Positions 1 through 5,468 of a stretch of DNA of 6,668 nucleotides are shown here, in pieces. The stretch's first letter is position 1. Each line of letters begins with the position of its first letter. The translations under genes and the position numbers were made by a program. Source of the DNA: Actinomycetota bacterium (GTDB lineage Bacteria > Actinomycetota > Thermoleophilia > Gaiellales > Gaiellaceae); the NCBI GenBank assembly GCA_019236545.1, contig JAFAIV010000251.1:1-6668 (forward strand), read 5' to 3'. The notes below the pieces were generated by a model, which ran no database searches, had not been told where the DNA came from, and worked only from the letters and a program-made list of their open reading frames with translations.

Positions 1-483
1 GTCGGTCTCGCCGACGCGGAGCACGTCCCCGGGCGAGAGCTTCCGCGCGCCCTCGAGCCGCGCGCCGTTGACGTAGGTGCCGTTCGTCGAGCCGAGGTCC
101 TGCACCCAGACGCCGTCGCCGCGGCTCTCGACGCGCGCGTGGCGCGCGGACGCGAACTCGTCTCCCTCGAGCGAGACGTCGTTCGAGCCGCCGCGGCCGA
201 TCGTCACCGGCACCGAGTCGACCTCGATCTCGGTGCCGCTCTCGAAGACGGGGCTGCGCTGGACGACGAGGCGCGCACTCCGGCGGAGCGGCGGCGCGGC
301 CGAGCCGAGGCCGACGCTCGCGGCCGCGGCCGGGCTGAGGATCATCGAGTCCTGGTGCGGCACCTTCTGCTCCTTGCCCGCCGTCCGCAGGATCCGCCAG
401 ATGAAGAGGTAGAGCAGGACGAGGAACGCGATCTTCAGCGCGAGCAGGACGGCCGCGACGTTCGTGGATGCGAGCACGGTCAT
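1..483 (-). CDS. fhaB: FhaB-type membrane-anchored FHA protein (3' end cut by window)
   Basis: Adaptor protein that should bind phosphothreonine peptides made by Ser/Thr kinases at the inner face of the membrane. 161 residues are visible, reading from ATG at 483 off the left edge with no stop reached. Residues about 8-30 are a single hydrophobic helix followed by basic residues (WRILRTAGK), so the rest should be cytoplasmic. A linker (about 35-70) leads to an FHA domain from about 71: G96-R97, N101, S112-A-R-H115, then D129-LGSTNGT136. These include the phosphopeptide contacts expected of the family (Arg, Ser, Arg/His, Asn of STNG). Mycobacterial FhaB is about 155 aa, so only a short C-terminal tail should be missing. 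The start codon overlaps the fhaA stop as ATGA (480-483), which implies translational coupling. The helix-linker-FHA layout separates it from soluble FHA proteins such as GarA. Confidence 0.9.
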   Translation of the reverse strand, partial: MTVLASTNVAAVLLALKIAFLVLLYLFIWRILRTAGKEQKVPHQDSMILSPAAAASVGLGSAAPPLRRSARLVVQRSPVFESGTEIEVDSVPVTIGRGGSNDVSLEGDEFASARHARVESRGDGVWVQDLGSTNGTYVNGARLEGARKLSPGDVLRVGETD

Positions 484-1256
484 TCGCGTTCCGTCGTGAA
501 GGTCAACGTCGTCTCGCCGACGGTGAAGGTCGACCCGTCCTCGAGCTGGGCGCGCTGGATGCGGCGCCCGCCCATCTCCGTCCCGTTCGTCGAGCCGAGG
601 TCGACGAGCCAGTACGACGAGCCCTCCTGCACGACCTCCGCGTGGCGGCGCGAGACGTTCGCGTCCTCGATCTGGATGTCCGCCTCGCGCGAGCGGCCGA
701 GCACGGAGCGGCGCGAGTCCAGGACGCGGCGCTCGCCGTCCCACGTGAGCACCGCGACCCGCTTCTCGACGCCGAGCTCCTCGAGCGACGCGGCCTGCGT
801 CGGCTGCGTCGGGGGCTTGTAGATCATCGTCATCCCCGGCTCGAGCTGCTCCTCCGGGGCGCCGTCGTCGATCGGCGCGGCGGCGTGCCGCGGCTGCGCC
901 ATCCGCGTGGCGATGCCGAACTCGCCGACGCCGAGGTCGTCGTCGGTCTCGAAGAGGACGCGCGGCGGCGTCAGGAGCGCGTACCCCTCGCGCTGCGCGT
1001 GCTCCCCGAGGTACTCCTCGAGCTCGGAGACGAGCGAGTCCTCGTAGCCCTCGAACTGCGCGCGGTCGCCCTCGGAGAGGTAGATCGTGTACTCGTTCGG
1101 GACGTACGTGCGCGAGACGGAGACCGTGCGGTGGTCGTCCATCTCCTTCGCAAGCTTCCGTGCCAGCTCGACGGGCTGGACATTCGTGCGGAATGCGCGG
1201 CCGAAGACTCCTTCGAAGAGTCGTTCGAGCCTGTTCTCGATCGCCCTCAGCACCAT
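480..1256 (-). CDS. fhaA: FhaA-type protein: DUF3662 domain plus FHA domain
   Basis: Cytoplasmic phosphothreonine-reading adaptor of the FhaA family; in mycobacteria FhaA binds the phosphorylated MviN/MurJ pseudokinase domain and affects peptidoglycan synthesis. The product is 258 aa with the chosen ATG. Residues 1 to about 115 match the DUF3662/FhaA N-terminal domain (start MVLRAIENRLERLFEGVFGRAF, then VQPVELARKLAKEM and the VPNEYTIYLS strand). A linker at about 118-165 is rich in Pro, Thr and acidic residues. The FHA domain from about 166 shows L186-G-R188, N200-V-S-R-R-H205 and D219-LGSTNGT226. A TTG at 1310 would add 18 residues and overlap the kinase gene; I chose ATG 1256 because family members begin at this point. 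No well-spaced Shine-Dalgarno site precedes it. It lies 28 nt after the kinase stop and overlaps fhaB by 4 nt, so all three are probably one operon. Confidence 0.9.
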   Translation of the reverse strand: MVLRAIENRLERLFEGVFGRAFRTNVQPVELARKLAKEMDDHRTVSVSRTYVPNEYTIYLSEGDRAQFEGYEDSLVSELEEYLGEHAQREGYALLTPPRVLFETDDDLGVGEFGIATRMAQPRHAAAPIDDGAPEEQLEPGMTMIYKPPTQPTQAASLEELGVEKRVAVLTWDGERRVLDSRRSVLGRSREADIQIEDANVSRRHAEVVQEGSSYWLVDLGSTNGTEMGGRRIQRAQLEDGSTFTVGETTLTFTTERE

Positions 1257-1284
1257 CGACGTGCCGGTGAGGGTACCCCTGCGC

Positions 1285-2898
1285 TCAGGTTCGTGAACCG
1301 GACCAGGCAACAGCGCCCGCGGTCACCCATGCGGCGATGACGAGGGGGAGGGCCGCGGCCCCCGGAACCGTCGGGACGGTGAGCACGAGCATGGCCGCGC
1401 CGAGGCCCGCGGCGCCCCAGCGGCCGAGGGCGCGGGCGTAGGGGAGGGCGACCGCGACGAGCGCGAAGGCGACGGCCTCGACGACGAGCGCGTGGTGAGC
1501 GGTGGCGGCGCGGGCGAGCGAGCCGGCGACGTCGAGCGGGTCGCGCGCGTTCGCGATCCCGAGCCCGAGCGGGGCGTGGCCGCCGACGATCGGCAGCGTC
1601 GTGTGCCGGACGCCCGCGACGAGCGCGGCGACGAGCACCGCGACGGCCGCCTGCGCGGCGCGCCGGGCCGGCGCGCGGACAAGCCAGGTCGACAGCGGAA
1701 CGAGTCCCACCGCGGCCGCGGGCGCGAGCAGCGGGCCGAGGGCGAAGAGCAGCGCCGTGCGCGGCTCCGTCCACGAGAGGACGAGCCACGCCAGCGCGAG
1801 CGCGCCGTAGAGGATCGCGAGCCCGAGCGAGACGTTCCCGAGCGGAAGGACCGGGACGGCCAGCGCGAACGCGAGCCCGACCCGCGGGCGCAGGGCCGCC
1901 AGCGTGCCCGAGACGAGCGCGAGCCCGAGCGCCCACCCGTGCGGGTAGAACGGCAGCTCGGCCGCGGTCCAGCCGGCGAAGGCCGCCGCGAGCGCGGCCG
2001 CGCCCGCGCGCGACGCCTGCTCGGCCCACGGGACGTCGACCTTCACGCTCACGCTGCGCTTCTCCTTCCGGCGGCGCGTCGCCGCGCCGCGCAGCGCCTC
2101 GGCGAGCTCGCGCGCCTTCGGCCGTTTCGCCGGGTCGAGCGAGAGCGCGCGGTCGACGAGCTGGAGGAGCGGCTTCGGCAGGTCGGGCCGGAGCTCCACG
2201 AGCGGTGGCGCGCCCTCCGCGATCGCGCGGGCCGTGTCGAGCATCGAGCCCTGCCAGAACGGGTGCCGCCCCGCGAGCGCCTCCCAGAGCATCACGCCGA
2301 CCGCCCAGACGTCCGCTGCCTCGGTCGCGCCGTCGCCCGCGAGCCGCTCGGGCGAGATGTACGCGAGCGTCCCCGGGACGTCGCCGGCCTCGGTCAGCGT
2401 CTCCGCCTCGGCCATGCGCGCGAGGCCGAAGTCGAGCAGCCGGGCCGAGATCCTGTCGCCCTCGGCGAGGAGGACGTTCGACGGCTTGACGTCGCGGTGG
2501 AGGATCCCTGCGCCGTGCGCGTGCGCGAGGGCCTCGCACACCTGCGCGCTCGCCTCGATCGCGGCCGCGTCGGTCAGCTCGCCGGCGCGGATCGCCTCGC
2601 GGAAGGTGCGGCCGGGGACGTACTCGTGCGCGATGTAGACGTGCCGCGCGTCGCGCTGGAACGCGTAGGCGCGCAGGACGCCGGGGTGGCGGAGCCGCGC
2701 CGCGGCCGCCGCCTCGCGCTCGGCGCGCTGCGCCGCCTTCCCCTCGCGGGCGATGATCTTGAGGGCGACGTCGAGTCCGGTCTCCTCGTCCCGCGCCAGC
2801 CAGACCGAGCCGGAGCCGCCCGCTCCGAGCGGCTTCAGGGGCCGGTAGCGGCCGAGGACGAGCGCGTTGCCGGAGAGCGCGAGCGCGAGGTCTGCCAC
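1285..2898 (-). CDS. Ser/Thr protein kinase with polytopic membrane C-terminus
   Basis: Hanks-type (PknB-like) kinase that transfers phosphate from ATP to Ser/Thr of proteins. It has 537 aa and starts at GTG 2898. The kinase domain spans about 18-270: glycine loop G25-AGGSGSV, Lys47 in VALK, helix-C Glu62, catalytic H134-RD136-VKPSN141, D156-FG, P+1 loop PGTLAYISPE184, D196-VWAVG and Arg259. All key residues are present, so it should be active, and the HRD arginine makes it an RD kinase. A basic juxtamembrane stretch (RRRKEKR, 275-281) leads into about eight hydrophobic segments (roughly 297-317, 322-337, 341-353, 356-376, 381-405, 413-430, 470-487, 494-533). There is no PASTA or other extracellular sensor domain, unlike PknB. 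It heads the minus-strand operon with fhaA and fhaB, whose products are likely readers or substrates. No clear Shine-Dalgarno precedes the GTG; the nearest GGAGG is over 30 nt upstream. Confidence 0.93.
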   Translation of the reverse strand: MADLALALSGNALVLGRYRPLKPLGAGGSGSVWLARDEETGLDVALKIIAREGKAAQRAEREAAAAARLRHPGVLRAYAFQRDARHVYIAHEYVPGRTFREAIRAGELTDAAAIEASAQVCEALAHAHGAGILHRDVKPSNVLLAEGDRISARLLDFGLARMAEAETLTEAGDVPGTLAYISPERLAGDGATEAADVWAVGVMLWEALAGRHPFWQGSMLDTARAIAEGAPPLVELRPDLPKPLLQLVDRALSLDPAKRPKARELAEALRGAATRRRKEKRSVSVKVDVPWAEQASRAGAAALAAAFAGWTAAELPFYPHGWALGLALVSGTLAALRPRVGLAFALAVPVLPLGNVSLGLAILYGALALAWLVLSWTEPRTALLFALGPLLAPAAAVGLVPLSTWLVRAPARRAAQAAVAVLVAALVAGVRHTTLPIVGGHAPLGLGIANARDPLDVAGSLARAATAHHALVVEAVAFALVAVALPYARALGRWGAAGLGAAMLVLTVPTVPGAAALPLVIAAWVTAGAVAWSGSRT

Positions 2899-2959
2899 GG
2901 AGCGATGTTGGCCGCAGCGTCGGATAGTCCTCCGGGGCCGGGAGTAAGGTTGCGCGGAC
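2899..2959. promoter_or_regulatory. Divergent intergenic region between kinase and surface-protein genes
   Basis: This 61-bp gap is the only divergent spacer in the window and must hold the start signals of both the kinase operon (minus) and the CARDB-like protein unit (plus). On the plus strand TAAGGT (2945-2950) fits a TAnnnT -10 box. On the minus strand GACTATCC (around 2923-2930) is the most A+T-rich stretch, but it gives no convincing -10/-35 pair. I see no operator-like palindrome. Confidence 0.5.
2945..2950 (+). promoter_or_regulatory. Candidate -10 box TAAGGT, possibly leaderless start
   Basis: TAAGGT matches the TAnnnT form of a sigma-70-type -10 box and ends 9 nt before the GTG at 2960, so the transcript could begin at or very near the start codon. 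No -35 hexamer at normal spacing is recognisable. The AAGG inside the same stretch could instead act as a weak Shine-Dalgarno 10 nt from the GTG, so the two readings compete. Confidence 0.35.
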
Positions 2960-4108
2960 GTGTCGAGCTACGACGACGACCTCGACTTCGACTTCTTCGA
3001 GGACCCGCAGCCCGAGGCGCCGCAGCGGCAGCGGCGCGTCCGCCGGGGACCGCGCGAGCCGAGGCGCCCGACCCGCCCGCCGACCGGCGCCGTCGCGCTC
3101 GCGCGCCTCGTCGGGCTCGTCGCGCTGGGGATCGCGGTCGTCGTCGGCTTCGTCTTCTGGGTCGGCGCCTGCCAGGGCCAGAGCAAGCACGACGAGTACG
3201 CGTCCTACCTCGGCGACGTACGCGTGATCGCGCAGGGCTCGGCCCGCGTCGGGACGGAGCTCTCGTCGAAGCTGCAGTCGCCGGGCCTGAAGCTCGCCGA
3301 CCTCGAGACGAGCCTCGAGCAGTGGTCGCAGCAGGAGCAGCAGGCGTACGACCAGGCGCAGCAGCTCCGCGCGCCCGGCCCGCTCCAGGCCGACCACCAG
3401 CAGGTCCTCGACACCCTGCAGCTGCGCGCGCTCGGCCTCGCCGGGATCGCCGCCGCGCTGACCCAGACGAGCAACAAGGACTCGGCCACCGCCGCGACCG
3501 CCCTCGCCGCACAGGCGCAGCTCCTGACCGCGAGCGACATCGTCTGGGCAGAGCTCTACAAGCTCCCGGTGACCGACACGCTGAAGCAGCTCGGGATCAC
3601 GGGCGTCGTCGTGCCCGCGTCGCAGTTCGTGACGAACCCCGACATCATCAGCGCGCGCTCGTTCCAGATCGTCTACCAGCGGCTCAAGCCCGCCTCGACG
3701 GGCGGCACGCCGAGCGGCCTGCACGGCACGACGCTGCTCTCGACCGCCGCGGTCGCCGGCACGAAGACGGCGACCCTCTCGCCCACGAACCCGACGACGA
3801 TCTACGACTCGGCCGACCTCCAGCTCCGGGCGACGATCCAGGACTCCGGCAACTTCCCCGAGGGGCCGGTCCCGGTGACGCTGACCGTCTCGGTCGGCAC
3901 CACGAAGGTACTGACGAAGACGGCGAACATCACGACGATCGCGCCGGGCCAGCAGGCGTCGGCCAGCTTCGGGAACCTGCAGCTGCCGCCGACGGCGTTC
4001 GGCCACCAGGCGTCGGTGACGATCGACGTCGGCAAGGTCGCGGGCGAGCAGAACGTCACCAACAACACGGCGACCTACCCGGTCTTCTTCAGCCTTTCGC
4101 AGGGCTGA
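2960..4108 (+). CDS. Single-pass membrane/surface protein with CARDB-like C-terminal domain
   Basis: I do not recognise a named family over the full length of 382 aa. The N-terminus is a cytoplasmic-looking tail: an acidic/aromatic stretch (YDDDLDFDFFEDPQPE, 4-19), then an Arg/Pro-rich part (21-41) with Thr39 and Thr42. One strong hydrophobic helix follows at about 45-70, ending V-G-A-C71. Residues about 75-240 look helical, Gln/Ala-rich and extracytoplasmic. Residues about 275-382 look like an Ig-type beta domain of the CARDB kind (DLQLRATIQDSGNFPEG, VPVTLTVSV, ending NVTNNTATYPVFF), a fold common in surface adhesion or binding modules. The start is GTG 2960. It is divergent from the kinase operon and 16 nt ahead of the DUF4446 gene, so it probably shares a transcript with it. 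Its function is unknown; a structural or sensory envelope role is an inference. Confidence 0.85.
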   Translation: MSSYDDDLDFDFFEDPQPEAPQRQRRVRRGPREPRRPTRPPTGAVALARLVGLVALGIAVVVGFVFWVGACQGQSKHDEYASYLGDVRVIAQGSARVGTELSSKLQSPGLKLADLETSLEQWSQQEQQAYDQAQQLRAPGPLQADHQQVLDTLQLRALGLAGIAAALTQTSNKDSATAATALAAQAQLLTASDIVWAELYKLPVTDTLKQLGITGVVVPASQFVTNPDIISARSFQIVYQRLKPASTGGTPSGLHGTTLLSTAAVAGTKTATLSPTNPTTIYDSADLQLRATIQDSGNFPEGPVPVTLTVSVGTTKVLTKTANITTIAPGQQASASFGNLQLPPTAFGHQASVTIDVGKVAGEQNVTNNTATYPVFFSLSQG

Positions 4109-4109
4109 G

Positions 4110-4115
4110 TATCCT
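4110..4115 (+). promoter_or_regulatory. Candidate -10 box TATCCT before the DUF4446 gene
   Basis: TATCCT begins 2 nt after the TGA of the upstream gene and ends 9 nt before the ATG at 4125, the same spacing as TAAGGT before the GTG at 2960. The 16-nt gap contains no Shine-Dalgarno sequence, which favours leaderless or coupled translation. The -35 region is poor (TTCAGC, 16 nt upstream). Confidence 0.35.
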
Positions 4116-4124
4116 CCGGCGCCG

Positions 4125-4616
4125 ATGCACGTGAGCTCCACCGTCGCCGCGTGGATCGCGATCGGCGCCGCCGCCGTCGCGGTCGTCTCGCTCCTCGTGG
4201 GGATCGCCTGCTACGTCGCGCTGCGGCGCGTCCGCACCGCGCAGAACGTCCTGCTCGGCGCGACCTCCGGCGGCAAGGGCGACCTCGTCGACTTCGCCGT
4301 CTCGCTGCAGGCGCGCATCGACGAGCTGCACCGCTCGATCGACGACCTCGCCTCGCGCGTCTCGCGCACCGACCAGCGGATGGACCAGGCGGTCGCGAAG
4401 ACCGGGATCGTCCGCTACGACGCGTACGAGAACAGCGGCGGCCACCAGTCCGCGTCGGTCGCGCTCCTCGACGCGTCGCGCACGGGCGTCGTCCTCAGCG
4501 CGATCCAGGGCCGCGACTACGCACGCATCTACATCAAGGAGCTCGACCGCGGCCGCGCCTCCGTCGCCCTCTCCCCGGAGGAGGAGGACGCGGTGGAGCG
4601 GGCGATGGGCTCCTAG
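4125..4616 (+). CDS. DUF4446 family membrane protein
   Basis: Small membrane-anchored protein (163 aa) of the DUF4446 family, whose biochemical role is not established. Residues about 8-33 are one transmembrane helix followed by basic residues (RRVR). Residues about 55-92 have a heptad-like pattern (LQARIDELHRSIDDLASRV) and should form a short coiled coil. The rest carries the family's conserved block: VRYDAYENSGGHQSASVALL (97-115), GVVLSAIQGRDYARIY (121-136), and the closing LSPEEEDAVERAM (149-161). The length is typical of the family. ATG 4125 is chosen because it puts the helix at the N-terminus. The gene is 16 nt after the CARDB-like gene and 3 nt before the hydrolase gene, which suggests one transcript. 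The start has no visible Shine-Dalgarno site. Confidence 0.9.
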   Translation: MHVSSTVAAWIAIGAAAVAVVSLLVGIACYVALRRVRTAQNVLLGATSGGKGDLVDFAVSLQARIDELHRSIDDLASRVSRTDQRMDQAVAKTGIVRYDAYENSGGHQSASVALLDASRTGVVLSAIQGRDYARIYIKELDRGRASVALSPEEEDAVERAMGS

Positions 4617-4619
4617 GCC

Positions 4620-5177
4620 TTGCCGCTCCTCGACCGCGACGACTGCGTCCTCGTCGTCGTCGACGCGCAGCCGGGCTTCCTGCCGCCGGACGCGGCGCCC
4701 GCCGTGGAGCGCATGGCCTGGCTCGTCGCGGTCGCGGCGCGGCTCGGCGTCCCGGTGGTCGTCACCGAGGAGGAGCCGGAGCGGAACGGAGCGACCGACT
4801 CGCGGATCGCCGCGTTCCTCCCCGACGGGGCGCCGGTCTTCACGAAGCCGACCTTCGGGCTCGCCGGCACGCCGGAGATACTCGCGGCGGTTCGCGCCAC
4901 AGCGCGCGGCACGGCCGTCGTCGTCGGGGCCGAGACGGACGTGTGCGTGGCGCAGTCCGCGATCGGGCTGGGGGAGGAAGGCCTAGCATGCGTCGCAGTC
5001 GAGGACGCGACGTTCTCGCCGGGGGAGATGCACACGCGCGGCCTGGCGCGGATGGCGGCCGAGGGCGTCGCGCTCAACCATGCGAAGGGCGTGACGTACG
5101 AATGGCTCCGGACGGTCGCCGACGCCCACGCCGTCCTGCACGACCGGGCGCTTCCGCCCGCGCCGTTCCGGCTCTAG
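4620..5177 (+). CDS. Isochorismatase-like cysteine hydrolase
   Basis: Member of the isochorismatase/cysteine-hydrolase superfamily (185 aa, a usual length), probably hydrolysing a small amide or ester. The substrate cannot be told from sequence. The catalytic triad is visible: Asp15 in VLVVVDAQ, Lys76 in VFTKPTFG, and nucleophile Cys109 in GAETDVCVAQSA. The nicotinamidase-type DxHxxxH metal site is absent, so it is not a standard nicotinamidase or pyrazinamidase; the TEEEP...G and FTKPTF pattern resembles the YcaC-like branch. The TTG start at 4620 is the only candidate that keeps Asp15 near the N-terminus. It follows the DUF4446 stop by 3 nt, and the nearest GGAG is about 21 nt away, so translation probably depends on coupling to the gene before it. 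The TAG stop overlaps the convergent Dabb stop. Confidence 0.88.
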   Translation: MPLLDRDDCVLVVVDAQPGFLPPDAAPAVERMAWLVAVAARLGVPVVVTEEEPERNGATDSRIAAFLPDGAPVFTKPTFGLAGTPEILAAVRATARGTAVVVGAETDVCVAQSAIGLGEEGLACVAVEDATFSPGEMHTRGLARMAAEGVALNHAKGVTYEWLRTVADAHAVLHDRALPPAPFRL

Positions 5178-5180
5178 AGC
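5171..5180. repeat. 10-bp perfect palindrome at convergent stop codons
   Basis: GCTCTAGAGC reads the same on both strands and contains the TAG stops of both the hydrolase gene (5175-5177, plus) and the Dabb gene (5176-5174, minus), so the two genes overlap by 4 bp. It has no loop of its own and no T-run follows on either strand, so it is at best a weak hairpin and not a standard terminator. Confidence 0.6.
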
Positions 5181-5467
5181 TCGGTGTAGTCGAGCTCGAG
5201 GAAGTCCTCGACCTCGGGCAGCCAGCGGCCCTGGACGAAGGCGACGTGCGCCGGGTGCTCGTTGTAGCCGTCGTACGCCGCCTGGTCGGCGAACTCCATC
5301 GAGATGCCGTAGTCGAACTCGTTCTTCGTCCCGACCTGGCGCAGGAGCTCGAACTGCTCCACGCCCGGGATCGCTGCGAGCTCTCCGGCCGCGCCGAGGA
5401 ACGACTGCTCCTCGGGCGAGCCGGCGGCGTGCCGAAGCCGGAACGAGACGGTGTGGCGGATCCGCAT
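5174..5467 (-). CDS. Dabb (stress-responsive A/B barrel) domain protein
   Basis: A one-domain protein of 97 aa with the dimeric alpha/beta-barrel (Dabb) signature: first strand IRHTVSFRLR with His5, the helix and turn AAIPGVEQFELLRQVG, the strand FDYGISMEFAD (51-61), then Y65-DGYNEHPAH74-VAFVQ and the closing DFLELDY. Family members are small dimers; some are ligand-binding or catalytic (plant olivetolic acid cyclase is one), but most bacterial ones have no assigned reaction. The start ATG at 5467 lies 1 nt after the moaA stop (TGAAATG) and has an excellent Shine-Dalgarno sequence inside the end of moaA, so the two are co-translated. The neighbour alone does not prove a part in molybdenum cofactor synthesis. 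Confidence 0.85.
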   Translation of the reverse strand: MRIRHTVSFRLRHAAGSPEEQSFLGAAGELAAIPGVEQFELLRQVGTKNEFDYGISMEFADQAAYDGYNEHPAHVAFVQGRWLPEVEDFLELDYTEL

Positions 5468-5468
5468 T

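Noticed and set aside
1257..1310. Alternative TTG start for fhaA at 1310, overlapping the kinase gene
   Set aside because: The added 18 residues do not resemble the family, whereas the sequence from ATG 1256 matches the usual FhaA beginning.
468..1340. A 290-codon plus-strand open frame opposite fhaA
   Set aside because: Its translation is Arg/Leu/Val-rich without motifs and lies exactly antisense to fhaA, whose domains are clear.
1247..4141. A 964-codon open frame on the minus strand and an 880-codon one on the plus strand (1492-4134)
   Set aside because: Both run across the kinase and the CARDB-like gene in other frames and give Arg/Ala/Gly-rich low-complexity translations without domains. 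Long shadow frames are expected at this GC content.
4576..4590. GGAGGAGGAGG run as a strong Shine-Dalgarno site or a tandem repeat
   Set aside because: It encodes the conserved EEEED of the DUF4446 C-terminus and lies over 30 nt from the TTG at 4620, too far for ribosome binding there.
5160..5190. Bidirectional transcription terminator at the convergent junction
   Set aside because: The palindrome has a short stem without a proper loop, and no T-run follows on either strand.
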